Shown: positions 7,068-14,843 of the stretch, piece by piece
Numbering within the stretch: the first letter of the stretch is position 1
Layout: each line of letters begins with the position of its first letter
NCBI GenBank assembly: GCA_022844135.1
Contig: JALHMG010000048.1
Location: 1 to 37,770, forward strand
Direction: 5' to 3'
DNA length: 37,770 nt
From: Lysobacterales bacterium
GTDB taxonomy: Bacteria; Pseudomonadota; Gammaproteobacteria; Xanthomonadales; SZUA-5
Made by a program: the position numbers and the translations under genes
Notes under the pieces: generated by a model
Told to the model about the DNA's origin: nothing
What the model saw: only the letters and a program-made list of their open reading frames with translations
Database searches by the model: none

Positions 7068-7102
7068 GGCGCCGGCCAAGCGCTTGCCGTTCGCCAGAAT
7101 CG

Positions 7103-7147
7103 GCGACGGTCGCGGACCGGTTTGAACCGGGCAGCCGCGACCGTCGC
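7103..7147. terminator. 13-bp stem-loop between convergent genes
   Basis: gcgacggtcgcgg (7103-7115) and ccgcgaccgtcgc (7135-7147) are perfect inverted repeats. Inside them ccggtt / aaccgg (7117-7122, 7125-7130) forms a second stem. The element lies between the plus-strand broken gene ending at 7067 and the minus-strand serine hydrolase ending at 7173, where a bidirectional terminator is expected. There is no long T-tract on either side, so intrinsic termination is plausible but not proven. A recombination or protein-binding site cannot be excluded. Confidence 0.5.
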
Positions 7148-7172
7148 TTCCCCAGCATTGGGATGGATTGGC

Positions 7173-8270
7173 TCATCCGCTTTGCCCGGATTTTTGCGCG
7201 GCCAGTACCGCCTCGCCCAACGCTTTCAAGAACGGCCTGCCGATCTCGTCGTAGGCATAACGCGCATCGTTGAGTACGCCGTCGCGGTCGACGAACAGGA
7301 TGGCAGACAGCGCGAAGGCGAAAGATTTGCCGGCCACAAAGGCGCTGTCGCCGATGTAACCATAGGATTGCGCATTCTTGCTGACGACGGTGACCGAATC
7401 GCGCGGTGCGATCAGCCATTTGCTGTGATCGTCCGGCTTGGGCTGGCCAATGTCGCGTGGTCGCAGCGACATCCATGCGCGCAGGCGCTGGCGGAGCGCG
7501 GAGTCGATCTCGAATTGCCCGGTGTCGGCGCGGCCGATGGAGCCGATCAATCGATGCACCACGCTGAGCGGCACGAAGTTTGAGGCCGAAAAATCGTGCG
7601 GCCCCTCGATGCGATGCCCGTTCTGGAGCCAGGCGCGGCCCTTGCTGGCGGCGCCGAAGGGAAAGCGTTGGGCTGCCTGCGGGCCGCTGGCATCCGACAC
7701 AAAGCGTGTCGTGCCATGGTCATCGACCAGTCGCGCACGCAGCTTGCCCGGCGCGGCGATGGTGCAGCCCAGACGCTGCGGGATACGCACCTCGCCCATG
7801 CCGAGCACGGCCAGACGCGCGTGCAGCGCATCGCTACCGATCAGCTCATAGAGCGCGTTGAAACTAGGGTTGTCGCTGACCACCAGCATGTGCGCGAACA
7901 GGTCGCTGAGTTTCGCTGGCAGGCTGGGCAATGGCGCACAGCTGCTGCCATCCAGATGCAGCCACAACTCGTCGAGCGCCGCGCTCAATCGCGCGCGCGT
8001 GAGGGTTTCCAGCAACTGCAGCGCGAGCAACGGTTTGACGAAGCTGGCGGCTGCAAACCAGCGCCGGTCATCGACGCCGTGACGATAGGTCGCGATCGGC
8101 GCAAAGCCGCCGTCAACGCGGTAGCGGGTGAGCAGCACCTGCAACTCGAAACTCGGATCGCTCGCTACGCGGCGCAATACCGGCGCGCTGCGCAGCGCCC
8201 GTGCCAAAGGGTCGGCCGCAGACGCCAGCGGCGCGGCGGCGAGCAGCGTTAGCGCCTCACGGCGTTGCAT
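7173..8270 (-). CDS. exported serine hydrolase, class A beta-lactamase-like fold
   Basis: The 365-residue product has an RRE-containing signal peptide (MQRREALTLLAAAPLASA), possibly Tat-type but lacking a full twin-arginine consensus. It has the active-site pattern of the penicillin-binding/beta-lactamase superfamily: S76-F-V-K (SxxK) and S132-D-N (SxN). A degenerate third box near SKN replaces KTG. The domain resembles beta-lactamase2 (PF13354) enzymes, so a periplasmic hydrolase or peptidase is likely; true beta-lactamase activity is unproven. ATG 8270 is chosen because the signal peptide starts there, and it overlaps the 3' end of the preceding gene by 14 bp. It is the third gene of a permease operon. 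The last ~370 bp are duplicated at 4714-5083. Confidence 0.8.
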   Translation of the reverse strand: MQRREALTLLAAAPLASAADPLARALRSAPVLRRVASDPSFELQVLLTRYRVDGGFAPIATYRHGVDDRRWFAAASFVKPLLALQLLETLTRARLSAALDELWLHLDGSSCAPLPSLPAKLSDLFAHMLVVSDNPSFNALYELIGSDALHARLAVLGMGEVRIPQRLGCTIAAPGKLRARLVDDHGTTRFVSDASGPQAAQRFPFGAASKGRAWLQNGHRIEGPHDFSASNFVPLSVVHRLIGSIGRADTGQFEIDSALRQRLRAWMSLRPRDIGQPKPDDHSKWLIAPRDSVTVVSKNAQSYGYIGDSAFVAGKSFAFALSAILFVDRDGVLNDARYAYDEIGRPFLKALGEAVLAAQKSGQSG

Positions 8271-9405
8271 CGTCGGCAGCGATGGCTTCGCTGCGGCGAT
8301 AGATCTGCAGGTTGCTGTCGTTACGCCGATGCCGATAGCCGATGCCGAAGGGCAGTGGCTGCACATCGCTCGCCTTGTAATCGGCCGCGAGCGCACGCTG
8401 GTGCCAGTTGGCGAACAACGCGATCGGTGCACTGTAGGTGCCGTAGAGGGTTGCCGTCCAATCGCGCGCAGGGAACCACTGATGCGGGATGCCGGAATCG
8501 TCCTGCATCACGAAGGGCGTTTGCAGAATTGCAGCGCGAATCTTCGAGAAGTACGGCTTGTGCATCAGGTACGACGCGCTTTTCAAATACGTGCCGCTTG
8601 GCGCGAAGTCGCGCGCAAAATCCAGGTATTGCGGCGTGCGCAACAGTCCGCCATCGCCAAGATCCGCGGTGAAATAGGTCATGCGCCGGAATTTCAGATC
8701 GCCGGGCTTGAAGTAGTCGATGGCCACGCCGGCGAGTGTACCCTTGGGTGGCGCGGTTATCTGGCCGGCGTCCGCGGCGCACAGGCGGCCGTCGGGCGGC
8801 AACCACAGGTAGCTGACATCGAGCACCGCAAATCCTGCCTCGGCAAGAAATACGAACAGGATCGGCGTCACGCCGCCAAAGCGGCTGCGCTTTAAGTCCA
8901 CCGTCAGATCGTTGGTGCGGAAAAAACTGAAGCTCAGGATGGCGTTCAGTGAGTTGCGTACTTCCGCAAGGCCGGCCTCGATTTGCTGTGGGCTGAGCGA
9001 TCCGAGATCGGGGACCAGACCGACCGGCTCCAGTCCGGTCAGTAACGACTGTTCGGCATCGGGGAACAGCGCCAGCAGGTACAGCGCGTCGGGCCCGCTG
9101 AACGGATAGAACACGCGCGTAGCGGGTGGCGATTGCGATTGCCCGAAGGCGCGCACCGCATCGAGTTGGCGCTTGCGCAGCGCGGCCCAACCATCGCCCA
9201 GCGTCTCCTGATGACGCGCTAACGCACCCTCGCTCAGCTGGTCTTTGAGTGCCGAGTCGAGCGGTGTGCGCAAACCGGCAAGCACGCGTGCGGTGTCGTG
9301 CAACTGGCCACGGTCCCAGTCGGTCTTCGAACTGGCGCCTGGGCAAGGCTCCAGAGCGAATGCGGGTGCGGCGAATAGCAGAGCAAGCAGGCAAGCGCGA
9401 ATCAC
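8257..9405 (-). CDS. exported conserved hypothetical protein with YPFSGPD / GLEPVG motifs
   Basis: The 382-residue product starts with a clear signal peptide (VIRACLLALLFAAPAFA). The mature part contains FYPFSGPDALYLLALFP and LLTGLEPVG, which I recognise as signatures of a widespread exported family of unknown function. No catalytic residues can be assigned. GTG 9405 is supported by AAGGAG seven nt upstream, by the signal peptide, and by a 4-bp overlap (GTGA) with the stop of the permease gene. It is therefore translationally coupled to an amino-acid permease upstream and a serine hydrolase downstream. A joint role in handling a peptide or amino-acid derivative is inference. Confidence 0.75.
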   Translation of the reverse strand: MIRACLLALLFAAPAFALEPCPGASSKTDWDRGQLHDTARVLAGLRTPLDSALKDQLSEGALARHQETLGDGWAALRKRQLDAVRAFGQSQSPPATRVFYPFSGPDALYLLALFPDAEQSLLTGLEPVGLVPDLGSLSPQQIEAGLAEVRNSLNAILSFSFFRTNDLTVDLKRSRFGGVTPILFVFLAEAGFAVLDVSYLWLPPDGRLCAADAGQITAPPKGTLAGVAIDYFKPGDLKFRRMTYFTADLGDGGLLRTPQYLDFARDFAPSGTYLKSASYLMHKPYFSKIRAAILQTPFVMQDDSGIPHQWFPARDWTATLYGTYSAPIALFANWHQRALAADYKASDVQPLPFGIGYRHRRNDSNLQIYRRSEAIAADDATP

Positions 9406-10736
9406 GCGGTCTCCTTGGGCGCATGGCGTCGAAACGGAACATACAGCAGCACTGCCAGGGCGATCGCGCCGACCGACACCAGAACGGCGATGGTCTGGTT
9501 GATCGCCAAAAACACCATCATCCAGCCGTTGATCAGGACGAATAGCGCCGCGCAGGGAATTCCGAACGGCACGCGAAACGGGCGCACGCGATCGGGGCGA
9601 CGGATGCGATCGCGAATGAAGCCCACCATCACGCCCATATTGAACAGCGACAGCGATACTCCGATGAAGTTGACCACAAACTCGAAGCTGGCCGTGACCA
9701 GCAAGATCACGATCAGCAGCCATTGCACCATGATTGCTGCGCGCGGCGCGCCGCCGGCGTGGCGCTCGCCCAAGCGCGCGAACGGTCGCCAGTCGTCGGC
9801 CAACGTCGCCAGCACTCGCGGGCCGGCAAGAATCATCGCACTCACAGTGGATACCAGCGTCAGCGCAATGGCCGCGCCGACGATCATCGCGCCCTGCTCG
9901 CCGAACAATGCGCGGCCAGCGAGAAACCCGACCGCAAGTTCGTTCTCCACCGTCATCGCGCCGGGATCGATTTTCACCAACTCGGCGAACGGCACCAGAC
10001 GCAGGAACGACCAGTTCACCGCAATGTACAGCAGCGTGACCGCCAGGGTGCCGAGAATCAGGGCGCGCGGCAGATTGCGCTGCGGATCGCGCACTTCACC
10101 GGCGACATACAGCGCGGCGTTCCAGCCAAAGTACGCGTACGCCACGTAAACCATCGACACCGCGAATGCGGGGCTCGCCATCAGGCCCAGCGTGTCGCCG
10201 CGCGTCGGCGCCTGCTCGGGCGCGAGCGCGATGGCCGCAGCGACGATTGCGAACATCACAATCAACTTGAACACCGTGGTGACGACCTGAAATTGCGCGC
10301 CGATCTCCACGCGCAGCATATGCAGCGCGCTGATCAAAGTGACCAGCAGCAGCGCCACGCTGACCGGCCATTGCTCCGCCACCGGCCAGAGTTTCCCGAG
10401 GTACGCCGAAAAGGCCAGCGCCGCTGCGGCGATGGGGCCGGCAAAGCCCGCAACCATCGACACCCAGCCGGCCGCAAATCCGGCTGCCGGGTGGATCAAA
10501 TCGGTCAGCAGCGAATACTCGCCACCCGAGCGCGGGCGCGCGGCGCCCAGTTCCGCGCAACACAGGGCGCCGGTGAGCGCCGCCAGGCCGCCGATCAGCC
10601 ACAGCCACAAGATCGCCGCCTCATCGGGCAGCGCGTGCACCTGATAGCTCAAGGTGGAGAACACGCCGGTGCCGACCATATTGGCGACGACGATGGCGGC
10701 GGCGCTGGCAAGGCCGAGACGTGCAGGAGAACTCAT
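9402..10736 (-). CDS. APC-family amino-acid permease
   Basis: The 444-residue integral membrane protein has about 12 hydrophobic segments and the APC-superfamily start region IVVANMVGTGVFSTL, where a G-x-G loop in TM1 binds the substrate backbone. The glutamate of SGGEYSLL and the FGWNAALYVAGEVRDPQRNLPRA loop (TM6 to cytoplasm) are typical of amino acid/polyamine/organocation transporters. It imports or exchanges an amino acid at the inner membrane; the substrate cannot be read from sequence. ATG 10736 starts just inside the divergent region shared with slyD. The gene leads a three-gene minus-strand operon. Confidence 0.9.
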   Translation of the reverse strand: MSSPARLGLASAAAIVVANMVGTGVFSTLSYQVHALPDEAAILWLWLIGGLAALTGALCCAELGAARPRSGGEYSLLTDLIHPAAGFAAGWVSMVAGFAGPIAAAALAFSAYLGKLWPVAEQWPVSVALLLVTLISALHMLRVEIGAQFQVVTTVFKLIVMFAIVAAAIALAPEQAPTRGDTLGLMASPAFAVSMVYVAYAYFGWNAALYVAGEVRDPQRNLPRALILGTLAVTLLYIAVNWSFLRLVPFAELVKIDPGAMTVENELAVGFLAGRALFGEQGAMIVGAAIALTLVSTVSAMILAGPRVLATLADDWRPFARLGERHAGGAPRAAIMVQWLLIVILLVTASFEFVVNFIGVSLSLFNMGVMVGFIRDRIRRPDRVRPFRVPFGIPCAALFVLINGWMMVFLAINQTIAVLVSVGAIALAVLLYVPFRRHAPKETA

Positions 10737-10925
10737 CGACGCAGTATGCCCAAGGCGCGGTCGATTTCGCGCTCGCGCGACGTGCGTTGCAATCGCAACC
10801 AGGCGCTCCCGTCGACGCAGCGGTTGTGGCAGGCCCGCCCGCGCCGCGCCGGCCCCCGCCGCGCAGACTTTACGTAAGGCCAGATGCTAGCCTTCGCCCC
10901 CCGTCGCGAAAGCCAGAGCCGCACC

Positions 10926-11399
10926 ATGTCCGAACCCATCGTCATGCGTTTTCATTACTCCGTCGCGGAAGTCGGCCAAGACCCGGTAGAGAACTCTCGC
11001 GATGGCGAACCGCTGACTGTTTTGCTGGGTGCCGGGTCGATCATTCCGGGCCTCGAACGCGAGCTCATCGGCAAGACTGCTGGCGATCGCCTTAGCGTGA
11101 CGATTCCGGCCGCCGAAGCTTACGGCCTGCACAATCCGGCGTTGATCCAGCGCATCAGCAAAAAACATGTTCCTGCTGAAGCGCACAAACCCGGCGCCAC
11201 CGCCGTGCTGCAAACCCAGGGCGGCCCGCGCGTCGTGACGGTCCTGAAAGTCGGCATGTCGGTGCTCGATGTCGACTTCAACCACCCGATGGTCGGCAAA
11301 GACCTGAGCTTCGAGATCGACGTGGTCGAAACGCGCCCGGCAACGCCGGAGGAAATCAGCCACGGGCACGTGCATGGCGATGGTGGCGTCCATCATTGA
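10926..11399 (+). CDS. slyD: FKBP-type peptidyl-prolyl isomerase / chaperone SlyD
   Basis: The 157-residue protein follows the SlyD layout: an N-terminal FKBP half with SIIPGLERELIGKTAGD, an insert-in-flap chaperone domain (residues ~70-120), then DFNHPMVGKDLSFEIDVV, the DxNHPLAGKxLxF hallmark. The C-terminus is a short His-rich tail (HGHVHGDGGVHH), shorter than the long metal-binding tail of E. coli SlyD, but enough to bind Ni or other metals. It catalyses cis-trans proline isomerisation and holds unfolded proteins in the cytoplasm. ATG 10926 gives the canonical start MSEPIVM. Confidence 0.93.
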   Translation: MSEPIVMRFHYSVAEVGQDPVENSRDGEPLTVLLGAGSIIPGLERELIGKTAGDRLSVTIPAAEAYGLHNPALIQRISKKHVPAEAHKPGATAVLQTQGGPRVVTVLKVGMSVLDVDFNHPMVGKDLSFEIDVVETRPATPEEISHGHVHGDGGVHH

Positions 11400-11436
11400 T
11401 CCAGATGGGCGGCCGCTTGGCTTGGCGTTGGGCGTC

Positions 11437-11658
11437 ATGGTGAAGGACAAACAGTCATTCGCTGGCTCGTTGATACTTGCGCTTGCAGGCGTGGTCTTTC
11501 TGGCGCTGCCTTGGGCCGCAGCAACCTCTGCATCGCGAGGCTCGGTTTGGGTCATCATCGTTTGCTGCCTGCCGTCCGCAGTGCTTTTTGGCATCGCGTT
11601 TTTCGGCTCGAAGAGCCTCAGGCAGGCCGTGGCTGAGTTCCTGCCATGGTCAATGTAG
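11437..11658 (+). CDS. small two-helix membrane protein, hypothetical
   Basis: A 73-residue product with two hydrophobic segments (LILALAGVVFLALPWAA and VWVIIVCCLPSAVLFGIAFF) and a short charged tail. It starts 37 bp after slyD on the same strand, so it may be read through from slyD. No family recognised. The frame is open further upstream (to 11374, overlapping slyD), but ATG 11437 leaves a compact membrane protein. Low GC skew and lack of a strong ribosome site keep confidence moderate. Confidence 0.45.
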   Translation: MVKDKQSFAGSLILALAGVVFLALPWAAATSASRGSVWVIIVCCLPSAVLFGIAFFGSKSLRQAVAEFLPWSM

Positions 11659-11908
11659 CGTGCAACGGCCAGTCAACTCGAAGACGCCCGTCACCATGCT
11701 CGGTGCACCCCAGAATGGCTGCGTGCCGCTCACGCCTGTCGCACCCACGGAAACAGCTTCTGGAGGGGGTTTTCGCCACATCGATTGAATTCGATGTCGT
11801 CGACGGTGATGTCGCGGTTGATGTTTAGGGATGGATGTGGGGCGATTTGCGCTGATTCGGGCTGTTGTTTCCTGCGCACTTTGGCACCTGCATATCTTGT
11901 CGGGCGCC

Positions 11909-13939
11909 TTACGGCTGGCTTTCCTCCAACCGGTCCAGATTGCGCCTGCTGGCGGCATCGTTGGGGTCTGTCTTCAGTGCCATCCGATAGGCAGAGATTG
12001 CCTGCTGGCGGTCGCCAGCCAGAGCATGCAGATAACCCATCGTGCGCCACCAGGCGTGGTCGTCGGGCAGTGGCCCCAGGGCCCAAAGCGCGTCTCGGGC
12101 GTCGGCAGCGCGTTGTGCGGCGTCCTTTGCGCCGGGTTGGATCGTTGCGGCTTGCGCGTAGGCAGCCATGCGTCTGGGCACATCGTCGTCGCGCACCAGT
12201 TCCAGCGCACGCAGCAAGGCCGCTTGTGCGGCCTCGTCTTGTTCTTGCGCGAACAGCAGGCGCGCCTGCTGTAGCCAGGCTCGCGGTAATGTCGGTGCTC
12301 CGATCGTCAAATGCGTGATGGCGGATGCGGGCCAGCGGCATTCACGCAATGGGTGCTCCCCCAGGCGCAGCAACGGCAAGACCGAATGCGGCTGACGGTC
12401 CAGTGCGATCATCTGCGCCGCAGTCAGCGCGCCTTCGGGGCAGCCCAGCGATGCGGCGGTTCCGCCGAGCGCCGGGCTCTGTGGCGAAGTCCACAACCAG
12501 CGATGCGCGCCGCTCACCAGCACCGCCAGCAGCGGCAACAGTGCGATGGCGATGGCGCCAGGAATCAGCGCGATGCGCGGGGCGATTTCGCCGCTACGGT
12601 TGCCGCGAAAGTAAGCCTGTTCGGCGATGTCTCCCGCCCCGATGGCCGGGGCCTTTGCTGCGACGGGTGACCTGGCGCCAGAACCATTGTGGAGGCTGGC
12701 AATGCATCCGGCCGTCAACAGCGCCAGCAACAGGTCGGCGGCGGCACTCGGCACGCCTGTGCTGCGTTCCAACCAGGCCGTCAGCCAGGCGGCAGCAAGC
12801 GCTGGCGGCAAACGACCGCTGCGCAATCCGCCGATCAGGGCAAAAAGCAGTACCAACCACACGGCGATACTCAGCCCACCGGCGAGCAACCCGCCCTCAA
12901 GCGCCCGATCCAGGAACGCGTTGTGACTGCGATCGGCGAGCCGGTCGTGGCCGCGCATCTCCAGCCTATCGAGCTCAGAGGCGCGTTGGCGGGTCAAGGC
13001 AGGTTCGAGGTTGTCGCGACCCAGACCAATCCAGGCCCGCTGCGACGCCAGCGCATCCTGGCCTCCGTCCCAGCGGCTCAGTGCCTCGCTTTGCCAGGCG
13101 GCGTCGATGGCCGCAATCCACAGATGACCGCGAATTTGTACCGAACCCGGCCGGACGGCGAACATCGCAACGGCCAACAGGCCGAGCAACAGCATCACCG
13201 GCAACAAGTTCCGTGCGCGCGCCGCCGGTGTCAGCCTACTGAGCCAGAGTCCACTGCCGGCCAGTGCAACGGCCATGATTGCAGCGCGCGAGCCGCTCAA
13301 CAGCAGCGCGGAGAGTAGCCAAATCGTGAGTAACCAGCGCAGTGCGCGTTGTCGGGACGACTGCGTGGTGTTTCCGAGTGCCGAGCCTAAGGCCAGCACC
13401 GCAGCCGGCGCCAGCACGCCGGCAGCGAACAAGGGATTGCCGAGTGGGCCGCCGGGTCGTTGACCATGGACGCTGCCGCTGGTTGTCCACCATTCCACCC
13501 ACAGCCAGAGCGCGAGAAGCGTGCTGCACGCGAGCACCCCAAGGTGCAGCCGGTTGGCGAATTCAAAGCGGACCAGCACGCCAGACATTGCGACAACGAT
13601 CAGGCACCATGCGCCAAGATCCAGCACGCCAAGGCCGCGGTCGGGTGTGCCGATCCAGGCGGGCCAGGGCTGCAGCGCAAATACGGCGCACACGACCTCG
13701 GCGAGTAACCAGGCCGGCAGGCACCAGCGCAGCAAGCGCGGCAATGCGCGCCAACCGGCCATCAGTGTCGCTGGCGCCAGCGCACAGCAGAACGCCAAGG
13801 CCCAGGTGAGGCTGCGCCGATCGACCTCCCAACTGGCATCGCTCAGCGGCAGCGGATTCAGGCACTGCCAGGCGAGTGCTGCCATGGCCAGCCATTGGAG
13901 CCAACTCGACGAGCGTGAGGCTGCCATTGGCGATGGCAT
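11909..13939 (-). CDS. O-antigen ligase/polymerase-like membrane protein with C-terminal TPRs
   Basis: The 676-residue protein has about 10-12 hydrophobic segments over residues 10-480. Its motif pattern is that of the Wzy/WaaL (O-antigen ligase, PF04932) superfamily: GNPLFAAG (167-174), LSGSRAA with Arg218 before a long periplasmic loop, and RSHNAFLDRALEGG (337-350) with His339. Residues ~555-670 are tetratricopeptide repeats (for example YLHALAGDRQQAISAYRMALKTDPND in the last unit). Such TPR-bearing relatives include pilin O-oligosaccharyl-transferases and exopolysaccharide polymerases, so the substrate could be a glycan or a glycoprotein. No glycosyltransferase cluster surrounds it. ATG 13939 lacks a clear ribosome site; ATG 13927 is an alternative. 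Confidence 0.8.
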   Translation of the reverse strand: MPSPMAASRSSSWLQWLAMAALAWQCLNPLPLSDASWEVDRRSLTWALAFCCALAPATLMAGWRALPRLLRWCLPAWLLAEVVCAVFALQPWPAWIGTPDRGLGVLDLGAWCLIVVAMSGVLVRFEFANRLHLGVLACSTLLALWLWVEWWTTSGSVHGQRPGGPLGNPLFAAGVLAPAAVLALGSALGNTTQSSRQRALRWLLTIWLLSALLLSGSRAAIMAVALAGSGLWLSRLTPAARARNLLPVMLLLGLLAVAMFAVRPGSVQIRGHLWIAAIDAAWQSEALSRWDGGQDALASQRAWIGLGRDNLEPALTRQRASELDRLEMRGHDRLADRSHNAFLDRALEGGLLAGGLSIAVWLVLLFALIGGLRSGRLPPALAAAWLTAWLERSTGVPSAAADLLLALLTAGCIASLHNGSGARSPVAAKAPAIGAGDIAEQAYFRGNRSGEIAPRIALIPGAIAIALLPLLAVLVSGAHRWLWTSPQSPALGGTAASLGCPEGALTAAQMIALDRQPHSVLPLLRLGEHPLRECRWPASAITHLTIGAPTLPRAWLQQARLLFAQEQDEAAQAALLRALELVRDDDVPRRMAAYAQAATIQPGAKDAAQRAADARDALWALGPLPDDHAWWRTMGYLHALAGDRQQAISAYRMALKTDPNDAASRRNLDRLEESQP

Positions 13940-13975
13940 GAACGCGGCTGCCCGAGTATTAAAGGCGCCCGATCA

Positions 13976-14488
13976 CTACGGGCAAACGAGCCCTCTGCTC
14001 GCGACGTTCCCACCAGACGGTTTAACAGGAAGTTCCCGCGTGCCTGGGTCGCCGGCGCCGGTCATGAGACCGTCCGGAAGAGCGCGCCCCAGCTTCACCA
14101 CTGACCAGGCAACCTGGCAATAGCGGCGTCCAAGCAGGTCTTCCGAAAGCCAGCGACTGGCGATGCCCGTACTTTGAGTGAGGCGCAAGGGGTAGGTGTA
14201 CAACACCGACTGGCCAGCAGGCAATGTGTACAGCGCCGCACTTTCGAGCACGCCCAGTTGCTCGGAGACGATTTGGTGCAGATAAAGGGTGTCGACGCCG
14301 TTGTTAGACAGTCGCAGGCAAACCACCACGTTCGCCGGGCCCGCCGGCAGCGCCACGTTTTGAGTGTTCGCGCAGCTGCGGCGGTCAAGACCCACGGTGC
14401 TTTCAAGCTGGAAGCCGCGCTCAAGGGTCTGCGCCTGCGCCGCCATGGGGACGGCACACAGGCCGAGTGCTAACAACAACGCGCGCAT
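13976..14488 (-). CDS. small exported protein, beta-rich, unknown function
   Basis: The 170-residue product has a standard signal peptide (MRALLLALGLCAVPMAAQAQ). The mature part is predicted beta-rich with the pattern VVVCLRLSNNGVDTLYLHQIV, similar in feel to DUF11-like/conserved-repeat extracellular domains. It has four cysteines that may form disulphides. I do not recognise a specific family. ATG 14488 is preferred over the in-frame ATG 14521 because the signal peptide begins there. It is upstream of the O-antigen-ligase-like gene on the same strand (36 bp gap), so the two may be cotranscribed. Confidence 0.6.
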   Translation of the reverse strand: MRALLLALGLCAVPMAAQAQTLERGFQLESTVGLDRRSCANTQNVALPAGPANVVVCLRLSNNGVDTLYLHQIVSEQLGVLESAALYTLPAGQSVLYTYPLRLTQSTGIASRWLSEDLLGRRYCQVAWSVVKLGRALPDGLMTGAGDPGTRELPVKPSGGNVASRGLVCP

Positions 14489-14843
14489 GCAAAACCCCGT
14501 TTTTGAACTTTCCAGGAGCATGGGGCCAAACGGGTCGAGCGATCAAGGCTACCGGAGGGGCGCCATCGAAACGCGATCGGAAAACGCAATGGGACATCCG
14601 GCGAAGACCGCCACGCCTGGCGGGCAAGAATCGTAGCGCGTCACCGCTGCAGAAGTTCGGCGCTGCGACGCGGACGCTGGTGATGCGCAAACCAGCACGC
14701 AAAATCGAACGCGCCGCGTGCGCCGGTGAACACTGCGCGGACGTGAGTTCTCAGATTCTGCGGCGCAATTGCCGGATGGCAGCGAGCAACGATGGATGGC
14801 ACAGCGCGTGCTTACGGGGCTTATCCGTCCATGGAGTTTCTAT
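14489..14843. other. divergent intergenic region without a gene
   Basis: The 355-bp region separates the exported-protein gene (minus) and the FtsX-type permease (plus). I see no supported ORF. A hairpin (ccgcca / tggcgg, 14608-14623) is present, and the permease ribosome site GGAG lies at 14833-14836. Promoters for both genes should lie here, but no hexamer pair is convincing enough to call. Confidence 0.4.

Noticed and set aside
6240-7079. Long minus-strand frame over the lipoprotein 3' end and the broken membrane gene
   Set aside because: Composition and residue content (Arg/Gly/Gln-rich, no motif) are those of an antisense shadow; the plus strand has signal peptide, TM segment and good GC3.
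7173-8270. Calling the serine hydrolase a true antibiotic-resistance beta-lactamase
   Set aside because: SxxK and SxN are present, but the KTG box and class A omega-loop signature are not clear, and context is a permease operon.
9723-10877. 384-residue plus-strand frame opposite the APC permease
   Set aside because: Arg/Gln/His-rich with no domain; the minus strand has a full permease.
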